From Bog-473 sp035534235 (GTDB lineage Bacteria; Actinomycetota; Acidimicrobiia; Acidimicrobiales; RAAP-2): DNA of 16,455 nt. The notes below the pieces were generated by a model. The model was given only the letters and a program-made list of their open reading frames with translations. It did no database searches and was not told the DNA's origin. Positions 1 to 5,881 of this stretch are shown here, piece by piece. Position 1 is the stretch's first letter; each line of letters opens with the position of its first letter. Position numbers and translations under genes: made by a program. The stretch is taken from assembly GCA_035534235.1 (NCBI GenBank), contig DATLSH010000009.1:1-16455 (forward strand), in the 5' to 3' direction.

Positions 1-353
1 AGGCCGTACTTCTTCGACTCCTTCTCGCGGGCGTCGCGGGTGAGGAGACCTGACCGCTTGAGCAGGGCGCGGTGCTCGGGATCCATTTCGCACAGGCTGC
101 GCGCGATGCCCAGCCGCATGGCCCCGGCCTGGCCCGATATCCCGCCCCCGTCAATGGTGGCCTCAATGTCGTAGGACTCCGCGGTGTCGGTGATCCGCAG
201 CGGCTCGGTCAGGAGCATGCGGTGGGTGGCCGAGGTGAAGTAGGCGTCAATGGGCTGCTTGTTCACCGTGATGGCTCCCTGGCCGGGCCGGAAGCGGACA
301 CGAGCTACCGCCTGCTTGCGGCGTCCGGTGGTCTGACTGAGTGGTGCGGGCAT
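1..353 (-). CDS. rpsI: 30S ribosomal protein S9 (3' end cut by window)
   Basis: S9 is a 30S head protein whose C-terminal tail reaches the P-site tRNA. The visible 117 residues start MPAPLSQTTGRRKQAVARV and end KESKKYG. The family-typical segments are GRRKQAVARVR near residues 10-20, TIDGGGISGQAGAMRLGIAR in the middle, and the DAREKESKKYG approach to the basic tail. About 13 codons (the KKAR...SKR tail) lie beyond the left edge. The ATG at 353-351 has a GAAGGA Shine-Dalgarno a few bases upstream. It follows rplM by 17 bases, the usual L13-S9 pair, and is probably co-transcribed with it. The identification is secure; only the 3' end is missing. Confidence 0.97.
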   Translation of the reverse strand, partial: MPAPLSQTTGRRKQAVARVRFRPGQGAITVNKQPIDAYFTSATHRMLLTEPLRITDTAESYDIEATIDGGGISGQAGAMRLGIARSLCEMDPEHRALLKRSGLLTRDAREKESKKYG

Positions 354-370
354 TAGTTCCTTCGCTCTGT

Positions 371-820
371 TCAGCTGGCCCGGCGGGCCTCGGGCAGGTC
401 CAGCGGCACGGGCTGCTGGGCGGCATGGGGGTGATCGGGTCCGGCGTAGACGTTGAGCTTGCCCAGCATCTGGCGCCCCAGCGTGTTCTTGGGCAGCATG
501 CCGCGGATGGAGCGCCGGATCAGCTCGTCGGGCGCTCGGTCCAGAAGCTCGGTGTAGCTGGTCGAAGAAAGGCCACCGGGGTAGCCGCTGTGGCGGTAGG
601 CCAACTTGGTGTCGCCCTTGCCGGCCGTGAGCACGATCTTCTCCGCGTTGACCACAATGACGTGGTCACCGGTGTCGACGTGGGGGGCGAAGTAGGGGCG
701 GTGCTTCCCCCGCAGGATGTGGGCCACCTGGGAAGCCAGGCGGCCGAGGACGAGGCCGTCGGCGTCAACGACGTACCAGGCTCGCTGGATCTCGGGGACC
801 TTGGGGGAAAATGTGCGCAC
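371..820 (-). CDS. rplM: 50S ribosomal protein L13
   Basis: L13 is an early-assembly 50S protein that binds 23S rRNA. The 149-residue product begins MRTFSPKVPEIQRAW and carries the family segments DGLVLGRLAS (about 20-30), RPYFAPHVDTGDHVIVVNAEK (about 41-61), and GMLPKNTLGRQMLGKLNVY followed by HPHAAQQP near the C terminus. The start is a GTG at 820-818. It is supported by the actinobacterial MRT(F/Y)SPK N-terminus and a weak GAAAGA ribosome site. The gene opens a transcription unit with rpsI: a 126-base gap separates it from truA and holds a probable promoter and a leader hairpin. Confidence 0.97.
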   Translation of the reverse strand: MRTFSPKVPEIQRAWYVVDADGLVLGRLASQVAHILRGKHRPYFAPHVDTGDHVIVVNAEKIVLTAGKGDTKLAYRHSGYPGGLSSTSYTELLDRAPDELIRRSIRGMLPKNTLGRQMLGKLNVYAGPDHPHAAQQPVPLDLPEARRAS

Positions 821-859
821 AAGAACGATCTTTCGAAGCTGGGCGGCCGCAGAGTTTGC

Positions 860-887
860 CTCTGGGGGCGGACTCAGGCCCCCGGAG
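860..887 (-). promoter_or_regulatory. GC-rich hairpin in the rplM leader
   Basis: On the transcribed strand, GGGGGC and GCCCCC pair around an 8-base loop (CTGAGTCC). After one mismatch, three more outer pairs (CTC/GAG) extend the stem. It lies about 40 bases upstream of the rplM GTG and downstream of the predicted transcription start. No U-tract follows it, so it does not look like an intrinsic terminator. L13 genes in some bacteria have autoregulatory leaders, and this could be one. No match to a known leader family is claimed. Confidence 0.4.
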
Positions 888-907
888 ATCCCGTGGGCCG
901 ACGCACC

Positions 908-936
908 AGGATAGGGCGCCCGGGCGTGGTGGGCAA
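908..936 (-). promoter_or_regulatory. probable sigA-type promoter for rplM-rpsI
   Basis: On the minus strand, TTGCCC (936-931) is followed after exactly 17 bases by TATCCT (913-908). Each hexamer matches 4 of 6 consensus positions for the housekeeping sigma factor, and the spacing is optimal. The predicted start near 901 gives a leader of about 80 bases before the rplM GTG. It lies just downstream of the truA stop, where a new unit would be expected. The call rests on consensus matching alone, and chance matches are possible. Confidence 0.45.
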
Positions 937-946
937 GCCGCCCGGG
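919..946 (-). repeat. perfect 8-bp inverted repeat overlapping the rplM promoter
   Basis: The arms CCCGGGCG (946-939) and CGCCCGGG (926-919) are perfect reverse complements separated by 12 bases, starting immediately after the truA stop codon. In RNA this would be a strong stem ending the truA transcript, but no U-run follows. In DNA the arms flank the proposed -35 hexamer at 936-931, and one arm lies in the spacer. It could therefore be a terminator-like stem, an operator, or a product of high GC content. Confidence 0.45.
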
Positions 947-1768
947 TCAGCCGTCCCCGGGGTCGTAGCTGACCCTGACCAGGCAAAGGCCGTGCGCCGG
1001 CGCCGGATCGGCGGCCTGGTGCCTGGAAGTGGCCCGCAGGCGCTCCATCAGGGTGGCGGCGTTGCCCTTCCCACGGCCGACCTCGGCCAGGCTCCCGACG
1101 AGGGAGCGCACCATCTGGTGGCAGAACGAGTTGGCGACGATCTCGAAGCGCAGCAGGCGTCCCGCGCCGATGTCGCCCACCTCGGGCCCCCCTTCGACGC
1201 TCCAGCGTGCCCTGGTCACGTGGCGTACGACCGGCTCAGTGGGCGGACTGCCCGGCTTGCGCCGGCAGAAGGACCGGAAGTCGTGCGTGCCGAGCAGCAC
1301 GTCGGCGGCGCTGCCCATGGCCCGGGTGTCGAGGGGGTCACGGACGTGCCACGCCACGCGGGCGAGAAGCGGGTCGGGCGCCGGTGCGTTCCAGATCAGG
1401 TAGCGGTAGGTCCGGGCCGTGGCCGAGCGTCGGGCATCGAAGTCATCGGGCACCGCGGTGGCACCGACGACGACCACCGCCGGGGCCAACTGGCGGTTGA
1501 GGGCCCGGGCCAATCCCGGCCCGTCAAAGGGGACGGGTGGCAGATCGACATGCACCACCTGGCCACGCGCGTGCACGCCGGCATCGGTGCGGCCGGCGCA
1601 GGTCAGCGAGGGAGGCTCCGCCAGGCGCGCCGTGCGTCCCAATGCCTCGCTCAGGGCACCGGAAACCGTGGGGACCTCGGGTTGGGGTGCGAACCCCCGG
1701 AAGGCCGCGCCGTCGTAGGCGACCAGGAGCCTCCAGCGCTGCCAGGCAGCACCGGTGGGATCCGCCAC
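947..1768 (-). CDS. truA: tRNA pseudouridine(38-40) synthase TruA
   Basis: TruA isomerises uridines 38-40 in the anticodon arm of many tRNAs. The 273-residue product has the family N-terminal strand LLVAYDGAAFRGFAPQP (about 14-30) and the catalytic loop CAGRTDAGVHARGQV, with the nucleophilic aspartate at residue 62. A later DFRSFCRR segment and the C-terminal FCHQMVRSLVGSLAEVGRGK region also fit. The length is normal for the family. The start is a GTG at 1768-1766, two bases after the rplQ stop, so translation is probably coupled to rplQ. truA directly after rplQ is a common arrangement in Actinobacteria. It appears to be the last gene of the alpha unit. Confidence 0.96.
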   Translation of the reverse strand: MADPTGAAWQRWRLLVAYDGAAFRGFAPQPEVPTVSGALSEALGRTARLAEPPSLTCAGRTDAGVHARGQVVHVDLPPVPFDGPGLARALNRQLAPAVVVVGATAVPDDFDARRSATARTYRYLIWNAPAPDPLLARVAWHVRDPLDTRAMGSAADVLLGTHDFRSFCRRKPGSPPTEPVVRHVTRARWSVEGGPEVGDIGAGRLLRFEIVANSFCHQMVRSLVGSLAEVGRGKGNAATLMERLRATSRHQAADPAPAHGLCLVRVSYDPGDG

Positions 1769-1770
1769 CT

Positions 1771-2124
1771 TCAGACGAACTCAATCCGGGCCATCGGCGC
1801 GTTGTCGCCCGGGCGGGGGCCCAATTTCAGGATGCGGGTGTAACCACCGGGGCGCTCGGCGTAGCGAGGCCCGATCTCCTCAAAGAGCTTGTGGGCCATG
1901 TCCTTGTCCCGGATGAGGGCCACCACCCGCCGGTGCTGGTGGACGCCGCCCTTGCGAGCCGCCGTCACGCACTTCTCAGCCACCGGGCGCAGGGCCTTGG
2001 CCTTGGCCTCGGTCGTCACGATTGACTCGGCGGCGATGAGCGAGGCCACCAGGTTGCCGAGCATGGCCTTCTGGTGCGACGCCGTGCCACCCATGCGGCG
2101 CCCGCGCTTGGGAGTTCCCTGCAT
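1771..2124 (-). CDS. rplQ: 50S ribosomal protein L17
   Basis: L17 is a 50S protein near the exit-tunnel side of the large subunit. The 117-residue product has the basic N-terminus MQGTPKRGRRMGGTASHQK, then AMLGNLVASLIAAESIVTTEAKAK (about 21-44), KLFEEIGPRYAERPGGYTRI (about 79-98) and a short C-terminus ending RIEFV. These are standard L17 segments, and the length is that of the compact form without a C-terminal extension. It starts six bases after the rpoA stop with ATG and no obvious Shine-Dalgarno, which suggests reinitiation by ribosomes leaving rpoA. Confidence 0.97.
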   Translation of the reverse strand: MQGTPKRGRRMGGTASHQKAMLGNLVASLIAAESIVTTEAKAKALRPVAEKCVTAARKGGVHQHRRVVALIRDKDMAHKLFEEIGPRYAERPGGYTRILKLGPRPGDNAPMARIEFV

Positions 2125-2130
2125 GGCCGG

Positions 2131-3069
2131 TCAGTCCCTGGTGCGGAGCGAGAGCCCGCGCTCGTCCAGGCGCTGGACGACCTCGTCCGCCGACTTCTGA
2201 CCGAAGTTGGTGATGGCCAGCAGGTCTTCCATGGTGCGCTCGACCAGCTCACCGATGGTGTTGATCTGCGCCCGCTTCAAGCAGTTGCGGGGGCGCTCGG
2301 AGAGGTCAAGCTCCTCAATGCGCAGGTCGAGGTCGGGCGAGCCAGTCGTGGTGGAGCCCGTGTCGCCCAGTTCCAACCCCTGGGGCGCGTCCTCAAGCTC
2401 GGCCACCAGGGCCACCAGGTTGCGCAAGGTGTCGCCGGCCGAGGCCAACGCCTCGCGGGGGGTGATGGTGCCGTCGGTCTCGATGTCGAGCACAAGGCGG
2501 TCGAAGTTGGTCGACTGCTCCACCCGGACCGGCTCAATGTCGAACGTCACCCGGTGCACCGGGGAGAATATGGAATCGATCGGAATGACTCCGATGGTCG
2601 ATGATCGCTTGTTCTTGTCGGCCGAGACGTAGCCACGTCCACGCTGCACCGTGACATCCACGGCCAGGCGGCCCTTGGCGTTGATGGAGGCGATGTGCAG
2701 ATTGGGGTTGAGGATTTCGACATCCGACGTCGCATGCAGATCGGCGGCCGTGGCGTCAGCCGGGCCCCGCACGTCCAGGCGGAGGGTGACCGGCTCATCG
2801 GTGGCCACCCTGACCAGCAGATCCTTGAGGTTGAGGATGATGTCGGTCACATCTTCCTTCACGCCTGGCAGCGTCGTGAACTCGTGCAGCGCCTCGTCGA
2901 AGCGCAACTGGGTCACCGCCCCACCCGGGATGGACGAAAGGAGCGTCCGGCGCAGCGAGTTCCCGAGCGTGGTGCCGAAGCCGGGGTCGAGCGGGCCGAT
3001 GGCAAAGCGCTGCCGGTTGTCCTGCTCCTCGTCGACTGCTTCCACTGTCGGTCGTTGAATGATCAGCAT
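2131..3069 (-). CDS. rpoA: RNA polymerase subunit alpha
   Basis: Alpha dimerises to nucleate RNA polymerase assembly and contacts upstream DNA and activators. The 312-residue product has the N-terminal assembly domain, with FAIGPLDPGFGTTLGNSLRR (about 22-41) and LLSSIPGGAVT, and the second half with RGRGYVSADKN. A linker near 235-247 leads to the C-terminal domain. There ERPRNCLKRAQINTIGELV includes R259, aligned with the DNA-contacting Arg265 of E. coli. The helix-hairpin-helix segment NFGQKSADEVVQRL and the terminal RGLSLR follow. ATG at 3069 has AGGAG nine bases upstream. The 61-base gap from rpsD holds only a small CGGCC/GGCCG stem. Confidence 0.98.
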   Translation of the reverse strand: MLIIQRPTVEAVDEEQDNRQRFAIGPLDPGFGTTLGNSLRRTLLSSIPGGAVTQLRFDEALHEFTTLPGVKEDVTDIILNLKDLLVRVATDEPVTLRLDVRGPADATAADLHATSDVEILNPNLHIASINAKGRLAVDVTVQRGRGYVSADKNKRSSTIGVIPIDSIFSPVHRVTFDIEPVRVEQSTNFDRLVLDIETDGTITPREALASAGDTLRNLVALVAELEDAPQGLELGDTGSTTTGSPDLDLRIEELDLSERPRNCLKRAQINTIGELVERTMEDLLAITNFGQKSADEVVQRLDERGLSLRTRD

Positions 3070-3130
3070 GGTGGTGGCTCCTGTTGCTCAGAGAGATGGG
3101 CGGTGGTCGGAACGGCCCTGCGGCCGGGGC

Positions 3131-3778
3131 CTACTTGGAGTACAACTCGACGATCAGCTGCTCCTGCACGGGCTCGTCGATGTGCTCGCGCAGCGGTGGG
3201 TTCAGGACGGCCACGCTGAAGCCGGCGTCCCCGGTTTCCAGCCACGCCGGGGTTTGGCGTTCCAGGGTGTCCATGTTGCGGCGGACCGAGAAGTTCGCCC
3301 GGGTGGCCTCCTTGAGCACCACCTTGTCGCCCTTGCGCACCCGGTAGCTCGGGATGGTGACGCGGGACCCGTTGACCAGCACGTGGCCATGGCGCACGAA
3401 CTGGCGGGCCTGGCGGCGGCTGGCGCCCCATCCGGCTCGGAAGACCACGTTGTCGAGGCGCAATTCCAGGTTGCGCAACAGGTTCTCGCCGGTGATCCCG
3501 GGCTGGCGGCTCGACTCCTCGTAAAGGTTGCGGAATTGCTTCTCCAACAGACCGTAAATCCGGCGCGCCTTCTGCTTCTCGCGCAACTGGGTCAGGTACT
3601 CGGAGCCCTGGCGCATGCGGTCGCGCCCGTGCTCACCGGGCGGGTAGGCGCGACTGTGACGATCGGTCACCGCCTCGGAGACGGGGCACTTGAGCGAATA
3701 GCAGCGCTCGCCTTTCAAGAACAGCTTCGTCCGTTCACGCCGGCAGAGTCGGCACACGGGTCCGGTGTATCGGGCCAT
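3131..3778 (-). CDS. rpsD: 30S ribosomal protein S4, zinc-binding form
   Basis: S4 nucleates 30S assembly, binding the 5' domain of 16S rRNA, and in many bacteria represses its own operon. The 215-residue product carries four N-terminal cysteines (C9, C12, C26, C31), the pattern of the zinc-containing S4 form. This is followed by YPPGEHGRDR and the S4 RNA-binding domain (ARQFVRHGHVLVNGSRVTIPS, about 112-132). It ends IVELYSK. I chose the ATG at 3778-3776 because MARYTGPVCRLC is the family N-terminus and GAGGA lies six bases upstream. A longer reading from 3820 would run into rpsK. It lies 11 bases after rpsK. Confidence 0.97.
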   Translation of the reverse strand: MARYTGPVCRLCRRERTKLFLKGERCYSLKCPVSEAVTDRHSRAYPPGEHGRDRMRQGSEYLTQLREKQKARRIYGLLEKQFRNLYEESSRQPGITGENLLRNLELRLDNVVFRAGWGASRRQARQFVRHGHVLVNGSRVTIPSYRVRKGDKVVLKEATRANFSVRRNMDTLERQTPAWLETGDAGFSVAVLNPPLREHIDEPVQEQLIVELYSK

Positions 3779-3789
3779 TTCAGTTCCTC

Positions 3790-4188
3790 TTAGACCCGGC
3801 GCCGCTTCTTGGGGCGGCAACCGTTGTGGGGGATGGGAGTGACGTCCTTGATACCGACCACCTCAATGCCGACGGCAGCCAGCGAGCGGATGGCGGTCTC
3901 ACGACCCGAACCGGGTCCGCGGACGAGGACATCGACCTTGCGCACGCCGTGCTCCATGGCTCGCTTGGCGCATGCCTCGGCGGCCAGCTGGGCCGCGAAG
4001 GGGGTCGACTTGCGGGAGCCCTTGAATCCGACATTGCCGGCCGACGCCCAGGCAAGCACGTTGCCCTCGGGGTCGGCAATGGAGACGATCGTGTTGTTGA
4101 ACGAGCTCTTTATGTGGGCCACGCCGTAGCTGATGTTCTTGCGCTCCTTTCGGCGAGGGCGTCGGGCCTGCTTGGTGGGCTTTGCCAT
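3790..4188 (-). CDS. rpsK: 30S ribosomal protein S11
   Basis: S11 sits on the 30S platform and helps shape the E-site and mRNA exit region. The 132-residue product has a basic N-terminus (QARRPRRKERK), the core start GVAHIKSSFNNTIVSIADPE (about 22-41), GFKGSRKSTPFAAQLAAEA and GPGSGRETAIRSL. The family-defining C-terminus DVTPIPHNGCRPKKRRRV is present. The ATG at 4188 abuts the rpsM TAG stop with no spacer (TAGATG), so initiation is probably coupled to termination on rpsM. The S13-S11-S4-alpha order is the classic alpha operon. Confidence 0.98.
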   Translation of the reverse strand: MAKPTKQARRPRRKERKNISYGVAHIKSSFNNTIVSIADPEGNVLAWASAGNVGFKGSRKSTPFAAQLAAEACAKRAMEHGVRKVDVLVRGPGSGRETAIRSLAAVGIEVVGIKDVTPIPHNGCRPKKRRRV

Positions 4189-4566
4189 CTACTTCTTCAC
4201 CTTCTTCTTCCCGGCCACGGTCTTCTTCGGGCCCTTGCGCGTCCGGGCGTTGGTGTGCGTGCGCTGTCCGTGGACCGGCAGCCCCTTGCGGTGCCGCACA
4301 CCCTGGTAGCAGTTGATCTCCATCTTGCGTTTGATGTCCTGGGACACATCGCGGCGCAGGTCACCCTCGACCCGGAAGTTGGCATCGATGTAGGTGCGCA
4401 GGCGGGCCACCTCCTCGTCGGTGAGATCACGGACGCGCGTGGAGGCATTGACATCGACCGCCTGGCAGATCTGCAGGGACGTGGTGTTCCCGATGCCATA
4501 GATGTAAGTGAGGGATATCTCAAGGCGCTTCTCGCGCGGGATGTCCACTCCCGAAATTCGAGCCAT
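4189..4566 (-). CDS. rpsM: 30S ribosomal protein S13
   Basis: S13 lies in the 30S head, forms intersubunit bridges and contacts the P-site tRNA with its tail. The 125-residue product begins MARISGVDIPREKRLEISLTY and contains the helix-hairpin-helix-like IYGIGNTTSLQICQA (about 22-36). A coiled segment (LTDEEVARLRTYID) follows, then the conserved YQGVRHRKGLPVHGQRT and a lysine-rich tail ending KKKVKK. ATG at 4566 is preceded by AGGAGAGGA at good spacing, one of the strongest ribosome sites in the window, and follows rpmJ by 14 bases. Confidence 0.98.
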   Translation of the reverse strand: MARISGVDIPREKRLEISLTYIYGIGNTTSLQICQAVDVNASTRVRDLTDEEVARLRTYIDANFRVEGDLRRDVSQDIKRKMEINCYQGVRHRKGLPVHGQRTHTNARTRKGPKKTVAGKKKVKK

Positions 4567-4580
4567 ATGCGATCCTCTCC

Positions 4581-4694
4581 TCAGCCCTGCCGCTGCTTGT
4601 GGCGCGGGTTGTCACAGATCACCCGGACGACCCCGTGCCGCCGGATGACCTTGCACTTCTCACAGATCGGCTTCACGCTGGGCCGAACCTTCAC
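4581..4694 (-). CDS. rpmJ: 50S ribosomal protein L36, zinc-binding form
   Basis: This 37-residue gene begins MKVRPSVKPICEKCKVIRR. L36 is a small zinc-ribbon protein of the 50S subunit. The ligands C11, C14, C27 and H32 are all present, and it ends NPRHKQRQG, so it is the zinc-containing form with a normal length. The start is a GTG at 4694-4692, with GAGGA about eight bases upstream. It lies 19 bases after infA and 14 before rpsM, the usual IF1-L36-S13 order. Confidence 0.96.
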   Translation of the reverse strand: MKVRPSVKPICEKCKVIRRHGVVRVICDNPRHKQRQG

Positions 4695-4713
4695 GTCGCG
4701 TCCTCGTCCTCTG

Positions 4714-4938
4714 CTACTTGTACCGATAGGTGATACGACCCCGGTTGAGGTCGTACGGAGTGATCTCCACCTGCACCTTGTCCACCGGAAGGATGCGGAT
4801 GCGGTGCATACGCATCTTCCCCGAGCTGTGCGCCAACACTTTGTGCCCGTTTTCCAGTTCGACACGGAACATCGCGTTGGGCAGTGGCTCGACCACCGTG
4901 CCTTCGAGCACGATGGCGTCTTCCTTGGGCTTGGGCAG
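4714..4938 (-). CDS. infA: translation initiation factor IF-1, apparent CTG start
   Basis: IF-1 is a small OB-fold factor that binds the 30S A site during initiation. The frame carries the family core EDAIVLEGTVVEPLPNAMFR, then ELENGHKVLAH, GKMRMHRIRILP and PYDLNRGRITYRYK. No ATG, GTG or TTG occurs in frame close to this core; the nearest is a TTG about 48 codons upstream. The best start is CTG at 4938-4936, giving MPKPKEDAIV and 74 residues, the normal size. GAGGAG lies six bases before it. An in-frame ATT at 4953-4951 is the alternative. The family call is secure; the start is not. A sequencing error hiding an ordinary start is possible. Confidence 0.93.
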   Translation of the reverse strand: MPKPKEDAIVLEGTVVEPLPNAMFRVELENGHKVLAHSSGKMRMHRIRILPVDKVQVEITPYDLNRGRITYRYK

Positions 4939-4948
4939 GTGACTCTCC

Positions 4949-4960
4949 TCAATTGTCCAT
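4949..4960 (-). other. three-codon leader ORF ahead of infA
   Basis: ATG GAC AAT TGA sits out of frame, 10 bases upstream of the proposed infA CTG. A GGAGGA at 4974-4969 is eight bases before this ATG, a better ribosome site and start codon than infA itself appears to have. Its stop overlaps the GAGGAG that would serve infA. It could feed reinitiating ribosomes to infA or compete with it. It could also mark a frameshift error joining this ATG to infA. Nothing shows that it is translated. Confidence 0.3.
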
Positions 4961-5030
4961 TCTGGTGTTCCTCCGAGCGCACCGGCGGCGCGAGGCCGGA
5001 ACGGTGCGGAATCGGATGTGACCGCCTGAC

Positions 5031-5046
5031 GGCCCCCGAAGGGACC
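5031..5046 (-). promoter_or_regulatory. UUCG-capped hairpin in the infA leader
   Basis: In RNA, GGUCCC pairs with GGGGCC (one G-U pair) around a UUCG tetraloop closed by C-G, an unusually stable combination. It lies between the proposed infA promoter and the infA start. No U-run follows, so a terminator is unlikely, although it could still protect or end the map transcript. Such stems are also common by chance in GC-rich DNA. Confidence 0.4.
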
Positions 5047-5066
5047 TGGCCCGGAGCCAGCGGAAG

Positions 5067-5094
5067 ATTCTACCCCAACGAGCCGCAATTTCCA
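5067..5094 (-). promoter_or_regulatory. probable promoter for the infA-rpmJ-alpha unit
   Basis: TAGAAT at 5072-5067 matches the housekeeping -10 element in 5 of 6 positions. TGGAAA at 5094-5089 is a 4-of-6 match to -35 at 16-base spacing. It stands in the 202-base map-infA gap, the largest non-coding stretch of the window and locally less GC-rich than its surroundings. The predicted start near 5060 would leave a leader of about 120 bases containing the UUCG hairpin and the short leader ORF. The call is from consensus and context only. Confidence 0.5.
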
Positions 5095-5140
5095 GCCGGA
5101 GCCTGGCCAGGCACCCTCTGGGGGTCGTCGGGGGCCGTGG

Positions 5141-5881
5141 TCAGGCCAGGGTGAAGACCTCCGGGCCGTCGGCGGTGACGGCGATCGTGTGCTCGAAATG
5201 GGCCGAAAGGCACCCATCGGCGGTGACCACGCTCCAGCCGTCGTCGAGGAGCTTGGTCTCGGCCGTGCCGGCGTTGACCATGGGCTCAATGGCGAAGACG
5301 TTGCCCTGCTTGAGCTTGGGACCCGGGTGCCCGGGCCAGTAGTTGGGCACCTGGGGCTGCTCGTGCATGGCCGTGCCGATGGCGTGGCCCACGTACTCGC
5401 GCACCACGCTGAACCCGGCGGCCTCGGCCACCTCCTGGACGGCCCGGCCCACCTCATGGAGGGCGTTGCCCTCCATGAGCTGGGCGATCCCCGCCCACAG
5501 GCTGCGCTCGGTGACGCTGAGGAGCTTCTGAGCCTCGGCCGAGATGGCGCCGATACCCATGGTGAAGGCGGCGTCACCGTGGTACCCCTCAATGATGGCT
5601 CCGCAGTCGACGGAGAGAATGTCCCCCTCCTCCAACCGGTACCCGCCCGGGATGCCGTGCACGATCATGGAGTTGGGCGAGGTGCAGATGACCGCGGGGA
5701 AGCCGTGGTAGCCCAGGAAATTCGAGGTGGCTCCCCGGCGCTCGAGCACATCCCGGGCCACGGCGTCCAATTCCAGGGTGGTCACCCCGGGAGCGGCGGC
5801 GGCCCGGGTGGCCTCGTGCATCTCAGCCACCACCTTGCCGGCCTTGCGCATCTTGTCGAGCTCGGCCCCGTGGCGCCTCAC
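5141..5881 (-). CDS. map: type I methionine aminopeptidase
   Basis: This metallo-enzyme removes the initiator methionine from new proteins. The 246-residue product has the pita-bread fold signatures with all five metal ligands in place: D92 (SVDCGA), D103 (HGDAAFT), H166 (VGHAIGTAMHE), E199 (FAIEPM) and E230 (HFEHT). The substrate-side H75 is in VHGIPGG. The length matches the short type I form without an N-terminal zinc extension. The GTG at 5881-5879 overlaps the adk TGA as GTGA. A second candidate, ATG at residue 11 (MRKAGKVV), is possible but would lose the coupling. The secY-adk-map order is common in Gram-positive bacteria. Confidence 0.97.
   Translation of the reverse strand: MRRHGAELDKMRKAGKVVAEMHEATRAAAAPGVTTLELDAVARDVLERRGATSNFLGYHGFPAVICTSPNSMIVHGIPGGYRLEEGDILSVDCGAIIEGYHGDAAFTMGIGAISAEAQKLLSVTERSLWAGIAQLMEGNALHEVGRAVQEVAEAAGFSVVREYVGHAIGTAMHEQPQVPNYWPGHPGPKLKQGNVFAIEPMVNAGTAETKLLDDGWSVVTADGCLSAHFEHTIAVTADGPEVFTLA

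Noticed and set aside
860..946. An intrinsic terminator between truA and rplM
   Set aside because: Both stems lack a downstream U-run. They are reported as hairpin and inverted repeat instead.
341..1843. A 500-codon + strand open frame opposite rplM and truA
   Set aside because: It is the mirror of GC-biased third positions in the real genes and has no known motif.
3826..5154. A 442-codon + strand open frame spanning the alpha block and the infA leader
   Set aside because: It covers conserved genes on the other strand and shows no family resemblance.
4714..5592. Reading infA as a 292-residue protein with a long N-terminal domain
   Set aside because: The upstream part lies antiparallel-free but out of frame within map and the leader, has no domain, and would give an IF-1 four times the normal size.
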